From Amycolatopsis bullii (GTDB lineage Bacteria > Actinomycetota > Actinomycetes > Mycobacteriales > Pseudonocardiaceae): DNA of 64,000 bases. Below the pieces are notes generated by a model that saw only the letters and a list, made by a program, of their open reading frames with translations, ran no database searches and was not told the DNA's origin. A program made the position numbers and the translations under genes. This document shows, piece after piece, positions 1 to 7,824 of the stretch. Each line of letters begins with the position of its first letter. The stretch's first letter is position 1. Location of the stretch: positions 1-64,000 of the forward strand of contig NZ_BNAW01000033.1 of NCBI RefSeq assembly GCF_014654205.1, in the 5' to 3' direction.

Positions 1-490
1 CCAGCTCGACCGCCGCGGCCAGCGACGTCAGGGCCGCGACGTCCGCGGACACCGGGGCCTCACTCCGCACCGCCGCCCGCACCTCGTCGCGGAGCGCGGC
101 CGCCGCCGCGGGTTCGCGGACCTCCGGCCGCCGGCGCGGGAACAGCCCCAGCACGCGGGACGTCCGCAGCGTGATCACGCCCGCCGCGTCGAGCTGGGCC
201 TCCAGAGACTGCAGCGTCCCGCGCGCTCCGCGGCGCACCCGGGCACCCCACTTCCGGTGCGGGTCGGCGGCGAGCTCGGCGAGCAGGTCGTCGAGCACCA
301 GGTGGCCGGTGCCGCCGTCACCGGTCACCGCCGGACGGCCGTCGTCGTCGGTGATCCGGCCGCGCAGCACCAGGTCCGTCAGCGCGGCCGCGCGCACCAG
401 CAGCGCCACGCGCTCCCGGTCCGGCAGCCGGTCGCGCACGGTGTCGCACGCCAGCAGGTACGCCCGGGCGGGCAGGGAAAGCTCGCTCAT
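1..490 (-). CDS. GPP34 (GOLPH3/VPS74)-family protein, 3' end cut by window
   Basis: Reading the complement from an ATG at 488-490 gives an open frame that runs off the left edge (about 163 residues visible). It begins MSELSLPARAYLLACD, continues with a leucine-rich helix (VALLVRAAALTDLVLRGRI) and then HLVLDDLLAELAAD. This matches the N-terminal pattern of actinobacterial GPP34 proteins, relatives of eukaryotic GOLPH3, which binds phosphoinositides. The bacterial function is unknown; paralogues are common in Streptomyces and Amycolatopsis. It is divergent from the histidine kinase gene at 637. The family call rests on the N-terminal pattern only. Confidence 0.72.
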   Translation of the reverse strand, partial: MSELSLPARAYLLACDTVRDRLPDRERVALLVRAAALTDLVLRGRITDDDGRPAVTGDGGTGHLVLDDLLAELAADPHRKWGARVRRGARGTLQSLEAQLDAAGVITLRTSRVLGLFPRRRPEVREPAAAAALRDEVRAAVRSEAPVSADVAALTSLAAAVEL

Positions 491-636
491 GTCCCCAGTC
501 CACCGCGGACCACCCCACGGGCGGAACCGGACGACGAGGGTGCTCGCGGCGACGAACGTTGCGCGCCCGCACGACCGGGTACAACCAAAGTTGCGCATCC
601 GGGGCAGCGGCCCGCGGCAGCGGTTACCGTGACCGC

Positions 637-1872
637 GTGACCCCCGCCCGGCGGCCGCTGTGGCCGAGCCGCTCCGACGCCTGCTGGCTGATCTTCGCGG
701 CCCTGGTGTTCACCGGGATGAACGTCCTGCTCTACGTCCTCGGCGACCGGACGACCGGCGCGTGGGGCCCGGCCGCCGGGCTGGTCCTGCAGATCGTCTG
801 CGACCTCAGCCTGGTGCTGCTGTTCCGCTTCCCCGGCCCGGTGTGCGGGTTCCTCACCGCGGCGGCGGTCGCGATGCTCGCGGCCGACACCTTCGCGCCC
901 GGCCTGCTCATGCCGCTCCACCCGCTCGCCTTGACGACCGTGCCGACGATCACCCCGGTGGTCCTGTCCCAGGCCGCACGCGTCCTGGACCGGCGGAGCG
1001 TGCTGCTGGTGGCCGGCGTCCTGGCCGTGATCGCCGCGCGGCCGTGGCCACCGAGCTGGGCGATCACGCCGTTCGGCCTGCTCAACACGGCGTTGCCGGC
1101 GCTGGCCTCGCTGTACTTCCAGACCCGGCGGCAGCTGCTGCAGTCCCTGCGCGACCGGGCGGAACGCGCCGAGCGCGAACAGCACCTGCTCGCCGAGCAG
1201 GCCCGGGCGGCGGAACGGCGCCGGCTCGCAGGCGAGATGCACGACGTCGTCACGCACCGGCTCAGCCTGATGGTGCTGCACGCCGGTGCGCTCGGCGTGA
1301 CATCGGCGGACCCGGCCGCGCGGACGGCGGCCGAGGACATCCGCCGGGAAGGCGCGCTGGCCCTGGACGAACTGCGTGACCTGGTCGGCGTGCTGCGCAA
1401 CGGCGCCGAAACCGGGCCGCGGACGCTCAGCCCGGAGGAGCCCGGCGACCCGGCCCGGCTGGTCGAGGAGTCCCGGTCGGTCGGGGTGGCGACGGACCTG
1501 GTGGTGGACGGCGATCCGGCGCAGGTGTCGCCGACCGTCGCGCGCACCGCGTACCGGCTCGTGCAAGAGGCGCTGACGAACGTGCGCAAGCACGCGCCGG
1601 GCGGGTCGGCGACGGTGTCCCTGCGCTACCACGCGGGTGGTCTGGACGTCTCGGTCGACAGCACGGCGGCGGCGCACCCGCCCGACCCGGCGCTGGCGGG
1701 CAGCGGGTCCGGCGCGGGCCTGGCCGGCCTGCGGCAGCGCGTCGAACTGGTCGGCGGGCGGTTCGACGCGGGCCCGCGACCCGGCGGCGGGTTCCGGGTC
1801 GGTGCGATACTGCCCGCCTACGTCCCGACGGCGGAAGGCACGCACTGTGATCCCGGTGCTCGTGGTCGATGA
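637..1872 (+). CDS. NarL-type sensor histidine kinase
   Basis: 411 residues from a GTG at 637; upstream in-frame codons look non-coding. About four to five hydrophobic segments fill the first 140 residues, followed by a short coiled coil (RAERAEREQHLLAEQARAAE). The HisKA_3 dimerisation box GEMHDVVTHRLSLMV follows, with the phospho-acceptor His near residue 202. The HATPase_c part has an N-box (EALTNVRKHA, about residue 314) and a G-box (GSGAGLAGLRQRVE). It should autophosphorylate at the membrane and pass phosphate to the regulator encoded by the overlapping next gene (26 nt overlap). No dedicated sensory domain is recognisable, so the signal is unknown. Confidence 0.93.
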   Translation: MTPARRPLWPSRSDACWLIFAALVFTGMNVLLYVLGDRTTGAWGPAAGLVLQIVCDLSLVLLFRFPGPVCGFLTAAAVAMLAADTFAPGLLMPLHPLALTTVPTITPVVLSQAARVLDRRSVLLVAGVLAVIAARPWPPSWAITPFGLLNTALPALASLYFQTRRQLLQSLRDRAERAEREQHLLAEQARAAERRRLAGEMHDVVTHRLSLMVLHAGALGVTSADPAARTAAEDIRREGALALDELRDLVGVLRNGAETGPRTLSPEEPGDPARLVEESRSVGVATDLVVDGDPAQVSPTVARTAYRLVQEALTNVRKHAPGGSATVSLRYHAGGLDVSVDSTAAAHPPDPALAGSGSGAGLAGLRQRVELVGGRFDAGPRPGGGFRVGAILPAYVPTAEGTHCDPGARGR

Positions 1873-2500
1873 CGAGCCGATGGTCTGCGCGCACCTGCGC
1901 ACGATCCTGGGTTCGGCGGACGACATCGAGGTCGTCGCCCAGGCCGGCGACGGCGCCGAAGCCGTCGAGGCCGTGATCCGGCACCGGCCGCGGGTGGTGC
2001 TGATGGACCTGCGGATGCCGGGCGTGGACGGGCTGACGGCGATCGCGCGCATCACGGCGCTTCCCGAGCCACCGGCGGTGGTCGCCCTGACGACCTTCGA
2101 CGCGGACACCTACGTGATCCGGGCGCTGCGGGCGGGCGCGGCGGGCTTCCTGGTGAAGTCGACGCCCCCGCAGGACCTGATCGGCCTGGTCCGGGTGGCG
2201 GCGGACGGCCACACGGTGCTCTCGCCGTCGGCCGCGCGCCGGCTGGTGGCGCTGTCCGCGGACGGCCGCGAACGCGGCGAAGACGCCCGCCGGCGCATCG
2301 CGGGTCTCACCGAACGCGAACGCGATGTGCTGGCCTGCCTCGGCGAAGGACTGTCCAATGCGGACATCGCCACCCGGCTGCACCTGGCCGAGGCCACGGT
2401 GAAGAGCTACGTCTCGCGGATGCTCGTCAAGCTGGACTGCGCGAACCGGACCCAGGCGGGACTGCTGGCCCACGAGGCGGGGCTGGTCGCCCGTCAGTGA
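1847..2500 (+). CDS. NarL/LuxR-type response regulator
   Basis: 217 residues from the GTG at 1847, inside the 3' end of the kinase gene, so the two are translationally coupled. The receiver domain has the acidic pair DDE near the start, phospho-acceptor Asp54 (VVLMDLRMPG) and Lys104 (FLVKST). The C-terminal LuxR helix-turn-helix starts at GLTERERDVLACLGEGLSN and includes IATRLHLAEATVKSYVSRML. It is the cognate DNA-binding partner of the kinase at 637. Its 3' end overlaps the convergent protease gene by 7 nt. Confidence 0.95.
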   Translation: MIPVLVVDDEPMVCAHLRTILGSADDIEVVAQAGDGAEAVEAVIRHRPRVVLMDLRMPGVDGLTAIARITALPEPPAVVALTTFDADTYVIRALRAGAAGFLVKSTPPQDLIGLVRVAADGHTVLSPSAARRLVALSADGRERGEDARRRIAGLTERERDVLACLGEGLSNADIATRLHLAEATVKSYVSRMLVKLDCANRTQAGLLAHEAGLVARQ

Positions 2501-3201
2501 AACAGCAGCGGCGCGGCGTGCCAGATCGCCCAGCCGTTGAGCAGGAACCACCCGCCGATCCACAGCGGCGACGGCATTTTGGTCTGCTTGGCCAGCTTGG
2601 CGGCGTCGTCCTTCAAGTCCTTGTACCCGTTCCGCTTGCGGTGGACGACCAGGATCCGCACGCCCCCGAGTTCACTGATCAGCAGCAGCCAGGCTTCGGT
2701 GTAGGCGATGGCGGTGCGGAGCCAGTCCGGGGCATGGCGCAGGGCCGCGTACACGACCGCCCCCACCAGGACGATCATGATCAAGGTGCGCAGGTCCCGG
2801 GCGAGCAGCAGGAGGAACACCATCGCGACGAGGGTCAGCACGAGCACGGCTTGGACGTGCCCGCGGTGCAGCAGGGCGGCCGCGCCCAGACCGGCCAGTG
2901 GCGGCATCGCGTAGCCGGCGGCGTAGACCAGGACTCTGGCGAGGCCCACATTGCCGCTGAACGCGGTGAAGCCGCCTTCGGCGTCTTCGATCTTGACGCG
3001 GGAGACGTTTCCGCCCATCAGCAGGGCCATCGCCGCGTGGCCGCCTTCGTGGAACAGCGTGGCCAGGACGTTGGCGTTGCGCAGCAGGCTCCGCCGCCCG
3101 TTGGGCGCCGTGACGACCGTAGTCAGCGACACCACGATGGCGAACAACGCGGTGAGGACGACAACTCCCCCGCCCGGCGCGGGGACGGTCTCGTTGAGCA
3201 C
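2494..3201 (-). CDS. M50-type membrane metallopeptidase (M50B-like)
   Basis: 235 residues from a GTG at 3199-3201. A first membrane segment is followed by LATLFHEGGHAAMALLMGG, which holds the zinc-binding HExxH motif (HEGGH). Several more hydrophobic segments follow (VLVYAAGYAMPPLAGLGAAA, VLVLTLVAMVFLLLLA and others). This is the layout of actinobacterial M50 family proteins related to site-2 proteases. The substrate cannot be read from sequence. The gene stands alone, convergent with the response regulator gene. Confidence 0.85.
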   Translation of the reverse strand: MLNETVPAPGGGVVVLTALFAIVVSLTTVVTAPNGRRSLLRNANVLATLFHEGGHAAMALLMGGNVSRVKIEDAEGGFTAFSGNVGLARVLVYAAGYAMPPLAGLGAAALLHRGHVQAVLVLTLVAMVFLLLLARDLRTLIMIVLVGAVVYAALRHAPDWLRTAIAYTEAWLLLISELGGVRILVVHRKRNGYKDLKDDAAKLAKQTKMPSPLWIGGWFLLNGWAIWHAAPLLFH

Positions 3202-3274
3202 CGCGACAGTGTCCCTGCGGACGGGGCGGCGGAACCCGTACCGGGACGGATTGTCCAGGAGCTGTCCACCGGCG

Positions 3275-3646
3275 CTAGGCCGACGCGGGCGTGTGCTCCG
3301 CGTCGTAGGCGTCCCGGGCCTCCTGGACCGAGGACATGTGCTGCCGGGCCCAGCGGTCCAGCATGTCCAGGGGCTCGGACAGGTTGCGCCCCAGCGCGGT
3401 GAGCTGGTACTCGACCTTCGGCGGGATCGTCGGGTACGCCGTGCGGGTGAGGATGCCGTCGCGGACCAGGCTGCGCAGCGTCTGCGTCAGCACCTTCTGG
3501 GAGATCCCGTCCACCCGGCGGCCGAGCTCGGTGAACCGCAGGGGGCCGCCGGAGAGGGCGCCGACGATCAGCACCGTCCACTGGTCGCCGATCCGGTCGA
3601 GGAGCTGGCGGGTCGGGCAGTTGCGGTCGTACGGATCGGGCCCCAC
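3275..3646 (-). CDS. HxlR-family winged-helix regulator
   Basis: 123 residues from a GTG at 3644-3646; AGGAGG sits seven bases upstream and decides the start. It has the HxlR signature CPTRQLLDRIGDQWTVLIV near the N-terminus, then LRFTELGRRVDGISQKVLTQ and the wing region. HxlR proteins usually sense redox or electrophile stress and bind as dimers. The gene lies 40 nt downstream of the SRPBCC gene on the same strand and is probably co-transcribed with it. No operator is evident immediately upstream. Confidence 0.93.
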   Translation of the reverse strand: MGPDPYDRNCPTRQLLDRIGDQWTVLIVGALSGGPLRFTELGRRVDGISQKVLTQTLRSLVRDGILTRTAYPTIPPKVEYQLTALGRNLSEPLDMLDRWARQHMSSVQEARDAYDAEHTPASA

Positions 3647-3686
3647 GGCGTGCCTCCTCACTCTCCCGGGGAGAGTAACACGCCGA

Positions 3687-4109
3687 TCAGGCCGTGGCGG
3701 CCAGCCCGGCGGCCACCCGCTTGACGAAGGAGCCGAGGAACCACCGGTAGAACCAGCCCGTGCCGGGGATCTTCGGGGTGAACGTCGAGTGCCAGTGGAT
3801 GTCGGTGCCGCCGTCGCGGGGCGAGAGGTCGACGTAGGCGACGTAGTCCCGCAGCGGCAGGCCGCGCTCCAGCGAGTAACCGAACCGGCGGCCGGGCTCC
3901 AGCGCGACGATCTTCTCGTACGAGCTGATGCCGTTGGTCTTGAACAACCGGACCGCACCGAGACCTTCCGGCTCTCCCTCTCCTTCGCGGACCAGCTCGA
4001 ACGACCCCAGCGGCGACCACGTGGGCCAGCTCGCGCCGTCTCGCAGCAGCTTGTACACGGCATCGGCCGGGGCAGCCGACCGGACGTGGACCGAAATGCG
4101 TTGTACCAT
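3687..4109 (-). CDS. SRPBCC-family (polyketide cyclase/START-like) protein
   Basis: 140 residues if it starts at the ATG at 4107-4109 (MVQRISVHVRS). The SRPBCC fold is suggested by HVRSAAPADAVYKLLRDGASWPTWSP at the front and a C-terminal amphipathic helix (WFLGSFVKRVAAGLAATA). Such proteins bind small hydrophobic ligands or act as cyclases. An in-frame start 36 nt further upstream would cross both operator copies and the neighbouring start codon, so the shorter form is preferred. Only 23 bp separate this start codon from that of the divergent TetR gene, which probably represses it. Confidence 0.82.
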   Translation of the reverse strand: MVQRISVHVRSAAPADAVYKLLRDGASWPTWSPLGSFELVREGEGEPEGLGAVRLFKTNGISSYEKIVALEPGRRFGYSLERGLPLRDYVAYVDLSPRDGGTDIHWHSTFTPKIPGTGWFYRWFLGSFVKRVAAGLAATA

Positions 4110-4132
4110 TTGGTACGTGTACCATCTGGTAC
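4103..4132. promoter_or_regulatory. Tandem palindromic TetR operator between divergent genes
   Basis: Two near-identical 14-bp palindromes, GTACCATTTGGTAC (4103-4116) and GTACCATCTGGTAC (4119-4132), repeat with a 16-bp period. The first covers the SRPBCC start codon (4107-4109). The second abuts the TetR start codon (4133-4135). The arrangement implies auto-repression by the TetR protein and little or no 5' leader on either transcript. Confidence 0.85.
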
Positions 4133-4663
4133 ATGATCGACGCAAGCCCGCGTGCCAAGCTGCTCGACGCGGCGATCGACCACATCGCCCACCAGGGCGG
4201 GGCCGACCGGAGCCTGCGGGCGCTCGCCGCCGACCTCGGCACCAGCCACCGCATGCTGATCTACCACTTCGGCTCCAAGGAAGGCCTGCTCACGGCGGTG
4301 GCGCGGGAGGTCGAGGCCCGCCAGCGCGCCGCGCTCGAGGGCCTGGACCCGGCGGACTTCTGGCGCCGGCTCACCGACGACGACCTGCGCGCCAACGAAA
4401 AGCTGTTCTTCCAGCTCTACGGCCAGGCCCTCGGCGGCACCCCGGGCACCACGGAGTTCCTCGACGGCGTGATCGAAGACTGGCTCGGCCCGATCGAAGC
4501 CCGGCTCGGCGGGCTCGGCGTCCCGGAAGCCGACCGGCCGGCGCACGCCCGGCTCGGGCTCGCCGTGGCCCGCGGGCTGCTGCTCGACCTCGTCACGACC
4601 GGCGACCGCGAAGCCGTCGACGCCGCGATGGAGAAGTTCCTGGCGCTCTACGAAAAACCGTGA
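4133..4663 (+). CDS. TetR-family repressor
   Basis: 176 residues. The N-terminal helix-turn-helix is LLDAAIDHIAHQGGADRSLRALAADLG with recognition helix TSHRMLIYHFGSKEGLL; the rest is the ligand-binding helical domain. The ATG directly follows the second operator half, with no room for a Shine-Dalgarno sequence, so the mRNA is probably leaderless. It likely controls the divergent SRPBCC-HxlR unit. The secreted peptidase gene begins 12 nt after its stop and may be co-transcribed. Confidence 0.93.
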   Translation: MIDASPRAKLLDAAIDHIAHQGGADRSLRALAADLGTSHRMLIYHFGSKEGLLTAVAREVEARQRAALEGLDPADFWRRLTDDDLRANEKLFFQLYGQALGGTPGTTEFLDGVIEDWLGPIEARLGGLGVPEADRPAHARLGLAVARGLLLDLVTTGDREAVDAAMEKFLALYEKP

Positions 4664-4675
4664 TCCCCTGTCGGA

Positions 4676-6427
4676 ATGCGACTGATACTGGGGTTCTTGG
4701 CCGCACTGCTCATTACTTCGGCGCTCACGCCGGCGGCTTCCGCAGCGCCTTCGGAGAGCCGCCCGGCCTATTCCTACGCGGACGCGATCCGCGAGACGGC
4801 GTGGGTGGAGACCGGCACGGACAACGACCACGACGGCCGGCCCGACCGGATCGCCGCCGACGTCATCCGGCCGGACGCGCGGGTGCGCGTCCCGGTGATC
4901 CTCGACGTCAGCCCGTACTACGCGTGCTGCGGGCGGGGCAACGAAATGCAGAAGAAGACGTATGCGCCGGACGGCACGCCGCAGCAGTTCCCGCTGTTCT
5001 ACGACAACTACTTCGTGCCGCGCGGGTACGCCGTCGTGCTGGCCGACGTCGGCGGGACGAACCGCTCGTCCGGCTGCTTCGACGACGTCGCGTCCGGCAT
5101 CGCGGTGGTGAACTGGCTGAACGGCCGGACGAAGGCCTTCGACGCCCCCGACGGCGGGCGCCCGGTGCGGGCGGACTGGGCCACCGGGGACGTCGGCGCG
5201 ATCGGCAAGTCGCAGGACGGCGCCGCCGCGATCGGGATGGCCGCCTCGGGCGTCGCCGGGCTGAAGACGATCGTGCCGATCGAAGGCGTCGCGGACAACT
5301 ACGCCCAGGTCATCGGCAACGGCGCGCCCTTCGCCACGCCGGAGAACACCGGGTCGCCCTTCACCTACAACGAGCGCGCGGCGGAGCTGTGCCGGCCGTT
5401 CGACGCCGAGCAGAAGGCGCGCGCGGGCACGAACGGCGACTACAACGCGTACTGGGAGAGCGTGGACTACGTGCCGCGCGCCGGGCAGGCGAGCGTGCTC
5501 ATCGCGCAGGGCTTCGGGGACTGGGTCGTGGCGCCGAACCAGTTCGCCCGCTACTGGGACGCGCTGGGCCGGGCCGGCGTCCCGCGCAAGGCGTGGCTGA
5601 GCCAGGCCGGCCACACCGACCCGTTCGACCTGCAGCGCGCGCAGTGGGTCGAGACGCTGCACCGCTGGTTCGACCGCTGGCTGCTCGGCCTGCGCAACGG
5701 CGTCGAGCGCGAGCCCGCCGCGCACCTCGAGACCGCGCCGGACCGGTGGACCGACGTCCGGAGCTGGCCGCCCGCCACGGTCCCGGCGACGTTCCGCCCG
5801 TCGAGCGACGGCACGCTGGGCCGGCGCGGATCCGGCACGGCCACCGTGGCCGACGACCCCGCCGTCACCCGCGAGCAGTGGGCGGCCGGGGTGTCGGCGG
5901 CGAAGTTCACCGGGGCGCCCCTGCCGGCGCCGGTGCGGATCGCCGGCTCGCCGTCGGTGACGATCACGGCCGCGTCGGACAAGACCGCCGCCCGGCTCGG
6001 GGTCGCGCTCGTCGACTACGGGCCGGCCGAGCTGCGCAACACCGCCGAATACGGCAGCGGGGTGAAGAACCTGGCCACGCGGTCGTGCTGGGGCTCGAGC
6101 ACCGGCGGTGACAGCGCGTGCTTCCTCGACACGGCCGCCGACGTGGTCGGTGTGGACCACCGGATCGTCGCGGCCGGCTGGGCCGACCTCGGGCACCACG
6201 CGTCGCTGCGGCACGGCGAACCCCTGGTCCCCGGACGGCCCTACACGATGACGTTCGGCCTCACCGCGCTCGACCACGTCGTCCCGGCGGGGCACCGGCT
6301 CGGGCTGCTGCTCGGCGGCACCGACGGGCTGCTGTTCGACCCCGCGCTGCCGGACTTCGGCGACACGCTGACGTTCGACCTCGCGCGGACGTCGGTCACC
6401 GTCGGCCTTACAAAGCCCGAACACTAG
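4676..6427 (+). CDS. Secreted Xaa-Pro dipeptidyl-peptidase (S15, CocE/NonD-type)
   Basis: 583 residues. A signal peptide (GFLAALLITSALTPAASAAP) leads to export. The alpha/beta-hydrolase domain has the nucleophile elbow GKSQDG with Ser179, where most relatives have GKSYDG. A likely acid is Asp282 (QGFGDWVV) and the base His313 (SQAGHTDPF). The C-terminal third is the jelly-roll X-Pro peptidase C domain (from about SVTITAASDKTAARLGVALVD). Expected activity is release of Xaa-Pro dipeptides, or ester/amide hydrolysis, outside the cell. It follows the TetR gene closely with a weak ribosome-binding site. Confidence 0.88.
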   Translation: MRLILGFLAALLITSALTPAASAAPSESRPAYSYADAIRETAWVETGTDNDHDGRPDRIAADVIRPDARVRVPVILDVSPYYACCGRGNEMQKKTYAPDGTPQQFPLFYDNYFVPRGYAVVLADVGGTNRSSGCFDDVASGIAVVNWLNGRTKAFDAPDGGRPVRADWATGDVGAIGKSQDGAAAIGMAASGVAGLKTIVPIEGVADNYAQVIGNGAPFATPENTGSPFTYNERAAELCRPFDAEQKARAGTNGDYNAYWESVDYVPRAGQASVLIAQGFGDWVVAPNQFARYWDALGRAGVPRKAWLSQAGHTDPFDLQRAQWVETLHRWFDRWLLGLRNGVEREPAAHLETAPDRWTDVRSWPPATVPATFRPSSDGTLGRRGSGTATVADDPAVTREQWAAGVSAAKFTGAPLPAPVRIAGSPSVTITAASDKTAARLGVALVDYGPAELRNTAEYGSGVKNLATRSCWGSSTGGDSACFLDTAADVVGVDHRIVAAGWADLGHHASLRHGEPLVPGRPYTMTFGLTALDHVVPAGHRLGLLLGGTDGLLFDPALPDFGDTLTFDLARTSVTVGLTKPEH

Positions 6428-6495
6428 GCGGACGCCCTCCGAACACCACCCGGCCAAAGTTCTCCTCGTACCCGGAACACCGACGAGGAGAGACG

Positions 6496-6900
6496 ATGCG
6501 AGGAACCACCTGGACGCGGCTGGCGCTGGCGGGCGGGGCGAGCGCGGCCTGCCTGCTGGTGGCGGCGCCGCTGGCGTCGGCCCAGACCACGTCACCGGCG
6601 CCGGTCGCGCCGATCACGCTCAGCCCCGAGGAGTCGCAGCAGGTCTGCGGGGACTGGGTGCCGAAGCTGCAGAAGCGCGCCGCCAACCTGGAGAAGCGGA
6701 TCAACGGCGGTCCCGAGATCAAGGGCTCGGTCGCCAACCTCAAGGCGCGGGCGGCCGACCAGCGGGCGGCCGGGCACACCGCGCGCGCCGACCAGCTGGA
6801 CCAGCGCGCCACCAAGCGGCAGGGCCGCATCGGCGAGCTGAACACGGCCAAGCAGAAGCTGGACGCCTTCGCGGCCGCGCACTGCAAGCCGGCCAAGTGA
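6496..6900 (+). CDS. Small secreted coiled-coil protein, unknown function
   Basis: 134 residues from the ATG at 6496, with GAGGAGAG just upstream. A clear signal peptide (LALAGGASAACLLVAAPLAS, then AQ) is followed by a mature part of about 105 residues. This part is nearly all charged helix (KLQKRAANLEKRINGG, ARAADQRAAGHTARADQLDQ) with one Cys near each end (QVCGDW and AHCKP) that could form a disulfide clamp. Similar small secreted proteins are widespread in Actinobacteria without known function. The next gene overlaps it by 4 nt. Confidence 0.82.
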   Translation: MRGTTWTRLALAGGASAACLLVAAPLASAQTTSPAPVAPITLSPEESQQVCGDWVPKLQKRAANLEKRINGGPEIKGSVANLKARAADQRAAGHTARADQLDQRATKRQGRIGELNTAKQKLDAFAAAHCKPAK

Positions 6901-7091
6901 GGGGCGCGAGGGTCGCGGCGGCGGTCGGGGCCGCCGCGCTCATCGCGCTCGGTTGTTCGGCGTGCCGCGACAACCTGATGGGCTCGCCGGCTCCGTCGAC
7001 GTCGCCGGTTTCGCCGTCTTCCGAGCTGAGCGGGATCGAGTCGACGCTGAACGGCATCGAATCCGACATGAACAGCGATGGCTCGCCCTGA
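6897..7091 (+). CDS. Small putative lipoprotein
   Basis: 64 residues from a GTG that overlaps the previous stop (GTGA). A hydrophobic stretch (AAAVGAAALIALGC) ends in a lipobox-like ALGC, predicting lipidation at Cys20. The rest is Ser/Pro-rich and acidic. It is apparently co-expressed with the secreted helical protein before it; the pair could form an envelope-associated complex, which is inference only. The gene is short, so the call rests on the signal sequence and coupling. Confidence 0.65.
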   Translation: MRGARVAAAVGAAALIALGCSACRDNLMGSPAPSTSPVSPSSELSGIESTLNGIESDMNSDGSP

Positions 7092-7137
7092 CCGGCTAGC
7101 GTCTCCCCTCTGAAGTCCGGCGGAGACGGGAGCAGGT

Positions 7138-7824
7138 ATGGGGTCACCGGGACGCGGCCTCGTCCTCGTGGTCGAGGACGAGGCCGCGATCGCCGAGCTG
7201 GCGGCGCTCTACCTCAAGCGCGACGGCTTCGGCGTGCACGTCGAGGCCGACGGCGGCCGGGCCCTCGACGCCGTCCGGCGTCTCAAGCCGGTGGCGATCG
7301 TGCTCGACATCGGACTGTCCGGAATGGACGGCATCGAGATCTGCAAGGCGCTGCGCGCGGCCGGGGACTGGACGCCGGTGCTGTTCGTCACCGCCCGCGA
7401 CGACGAGCTCGACCGCCTGCTGGGCCTGGAGATCGGCGCGGACGACTACCTCACCAAGCCGTTCAGCCCGCGCGAGCTCGCGGCCCGGGTCCGGACCGTG
7501 CTGCGCCGCGCCTCCGGGGCGGCCCCGGCCGCGTCGGTGCTGACCGTCGGCGGCGCACGGGTGGATCTCACCAGCCGCCGGGCCTGGGCGGGCGACGTCG
7601 AAGTTTCCCTGACGTCGACCGAGTTCGACCTGCTGACGCACCTGCTCCGGCACCCGGGGCAGGTGCTTTCGCGCGACCAGCTGCTCAGCGCCGTCTGGGG
7701 GTACGCCGCGGCGGCGGGCACGCGCACGGTCGACGTCCACGTGGCGCAGCTGCGGGCGAAACTGGGGCCGTCGAGTCCGATCCGGACGGTCCGGGGCATC
7801 GGGTACGCGGCGGACCCGGCATGA
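7138..7824 (+). CDS. OmpR-type response regulator
   Basis: 228 residues. The receiver domain carries the acidic pair EDE at 13-15, phospho-acceptor Asp57 (IVLDIGLSGMDG) and Lys107 (DDYLTKPFSPRELAARV). The C-terminal winged helix (FDLLTHLLRHPGQVLSRDQL to GTRTVDVHVAQLRAKLG, ending VRGIGYAADPA) is OmpR/PhoB type. It overlaps the kinase start by 4 nt (ATGA), so the two are a coupled two-component system. Target genes are unknown; the small exported proteins upstream are candidates by position. Confidence 0.96.
   Translation: MGSPGRGLVLVVEDEAAIAELAALYLKRDGFGVHVEADGGRALDAVRRLKPVAIVLDIGLSGMDGIEICKALRAAGDWTPVLFVTARDDELDRLLGLEIGADDYLTKPFSPRELAARVRTVLRRASGAAPAASVLTVGGARVDLTSRRAWAGDVEVSLTSTEFDLLTHLLRHPGQVLSRDQLLSAVWGYAAAAGTRTVDVHVAQLRAKLGPSSPIRTVRGIGYAADPA

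Noticed and set aside
3275..6595. A 1106-residue open frame on the minus strand
   Set aside because: It runs antisense through the TetR and Xaa-Pro peptidase genes with Arg-rich low-complexity translation; only its last 123 residues (HxlR) are a real protein.
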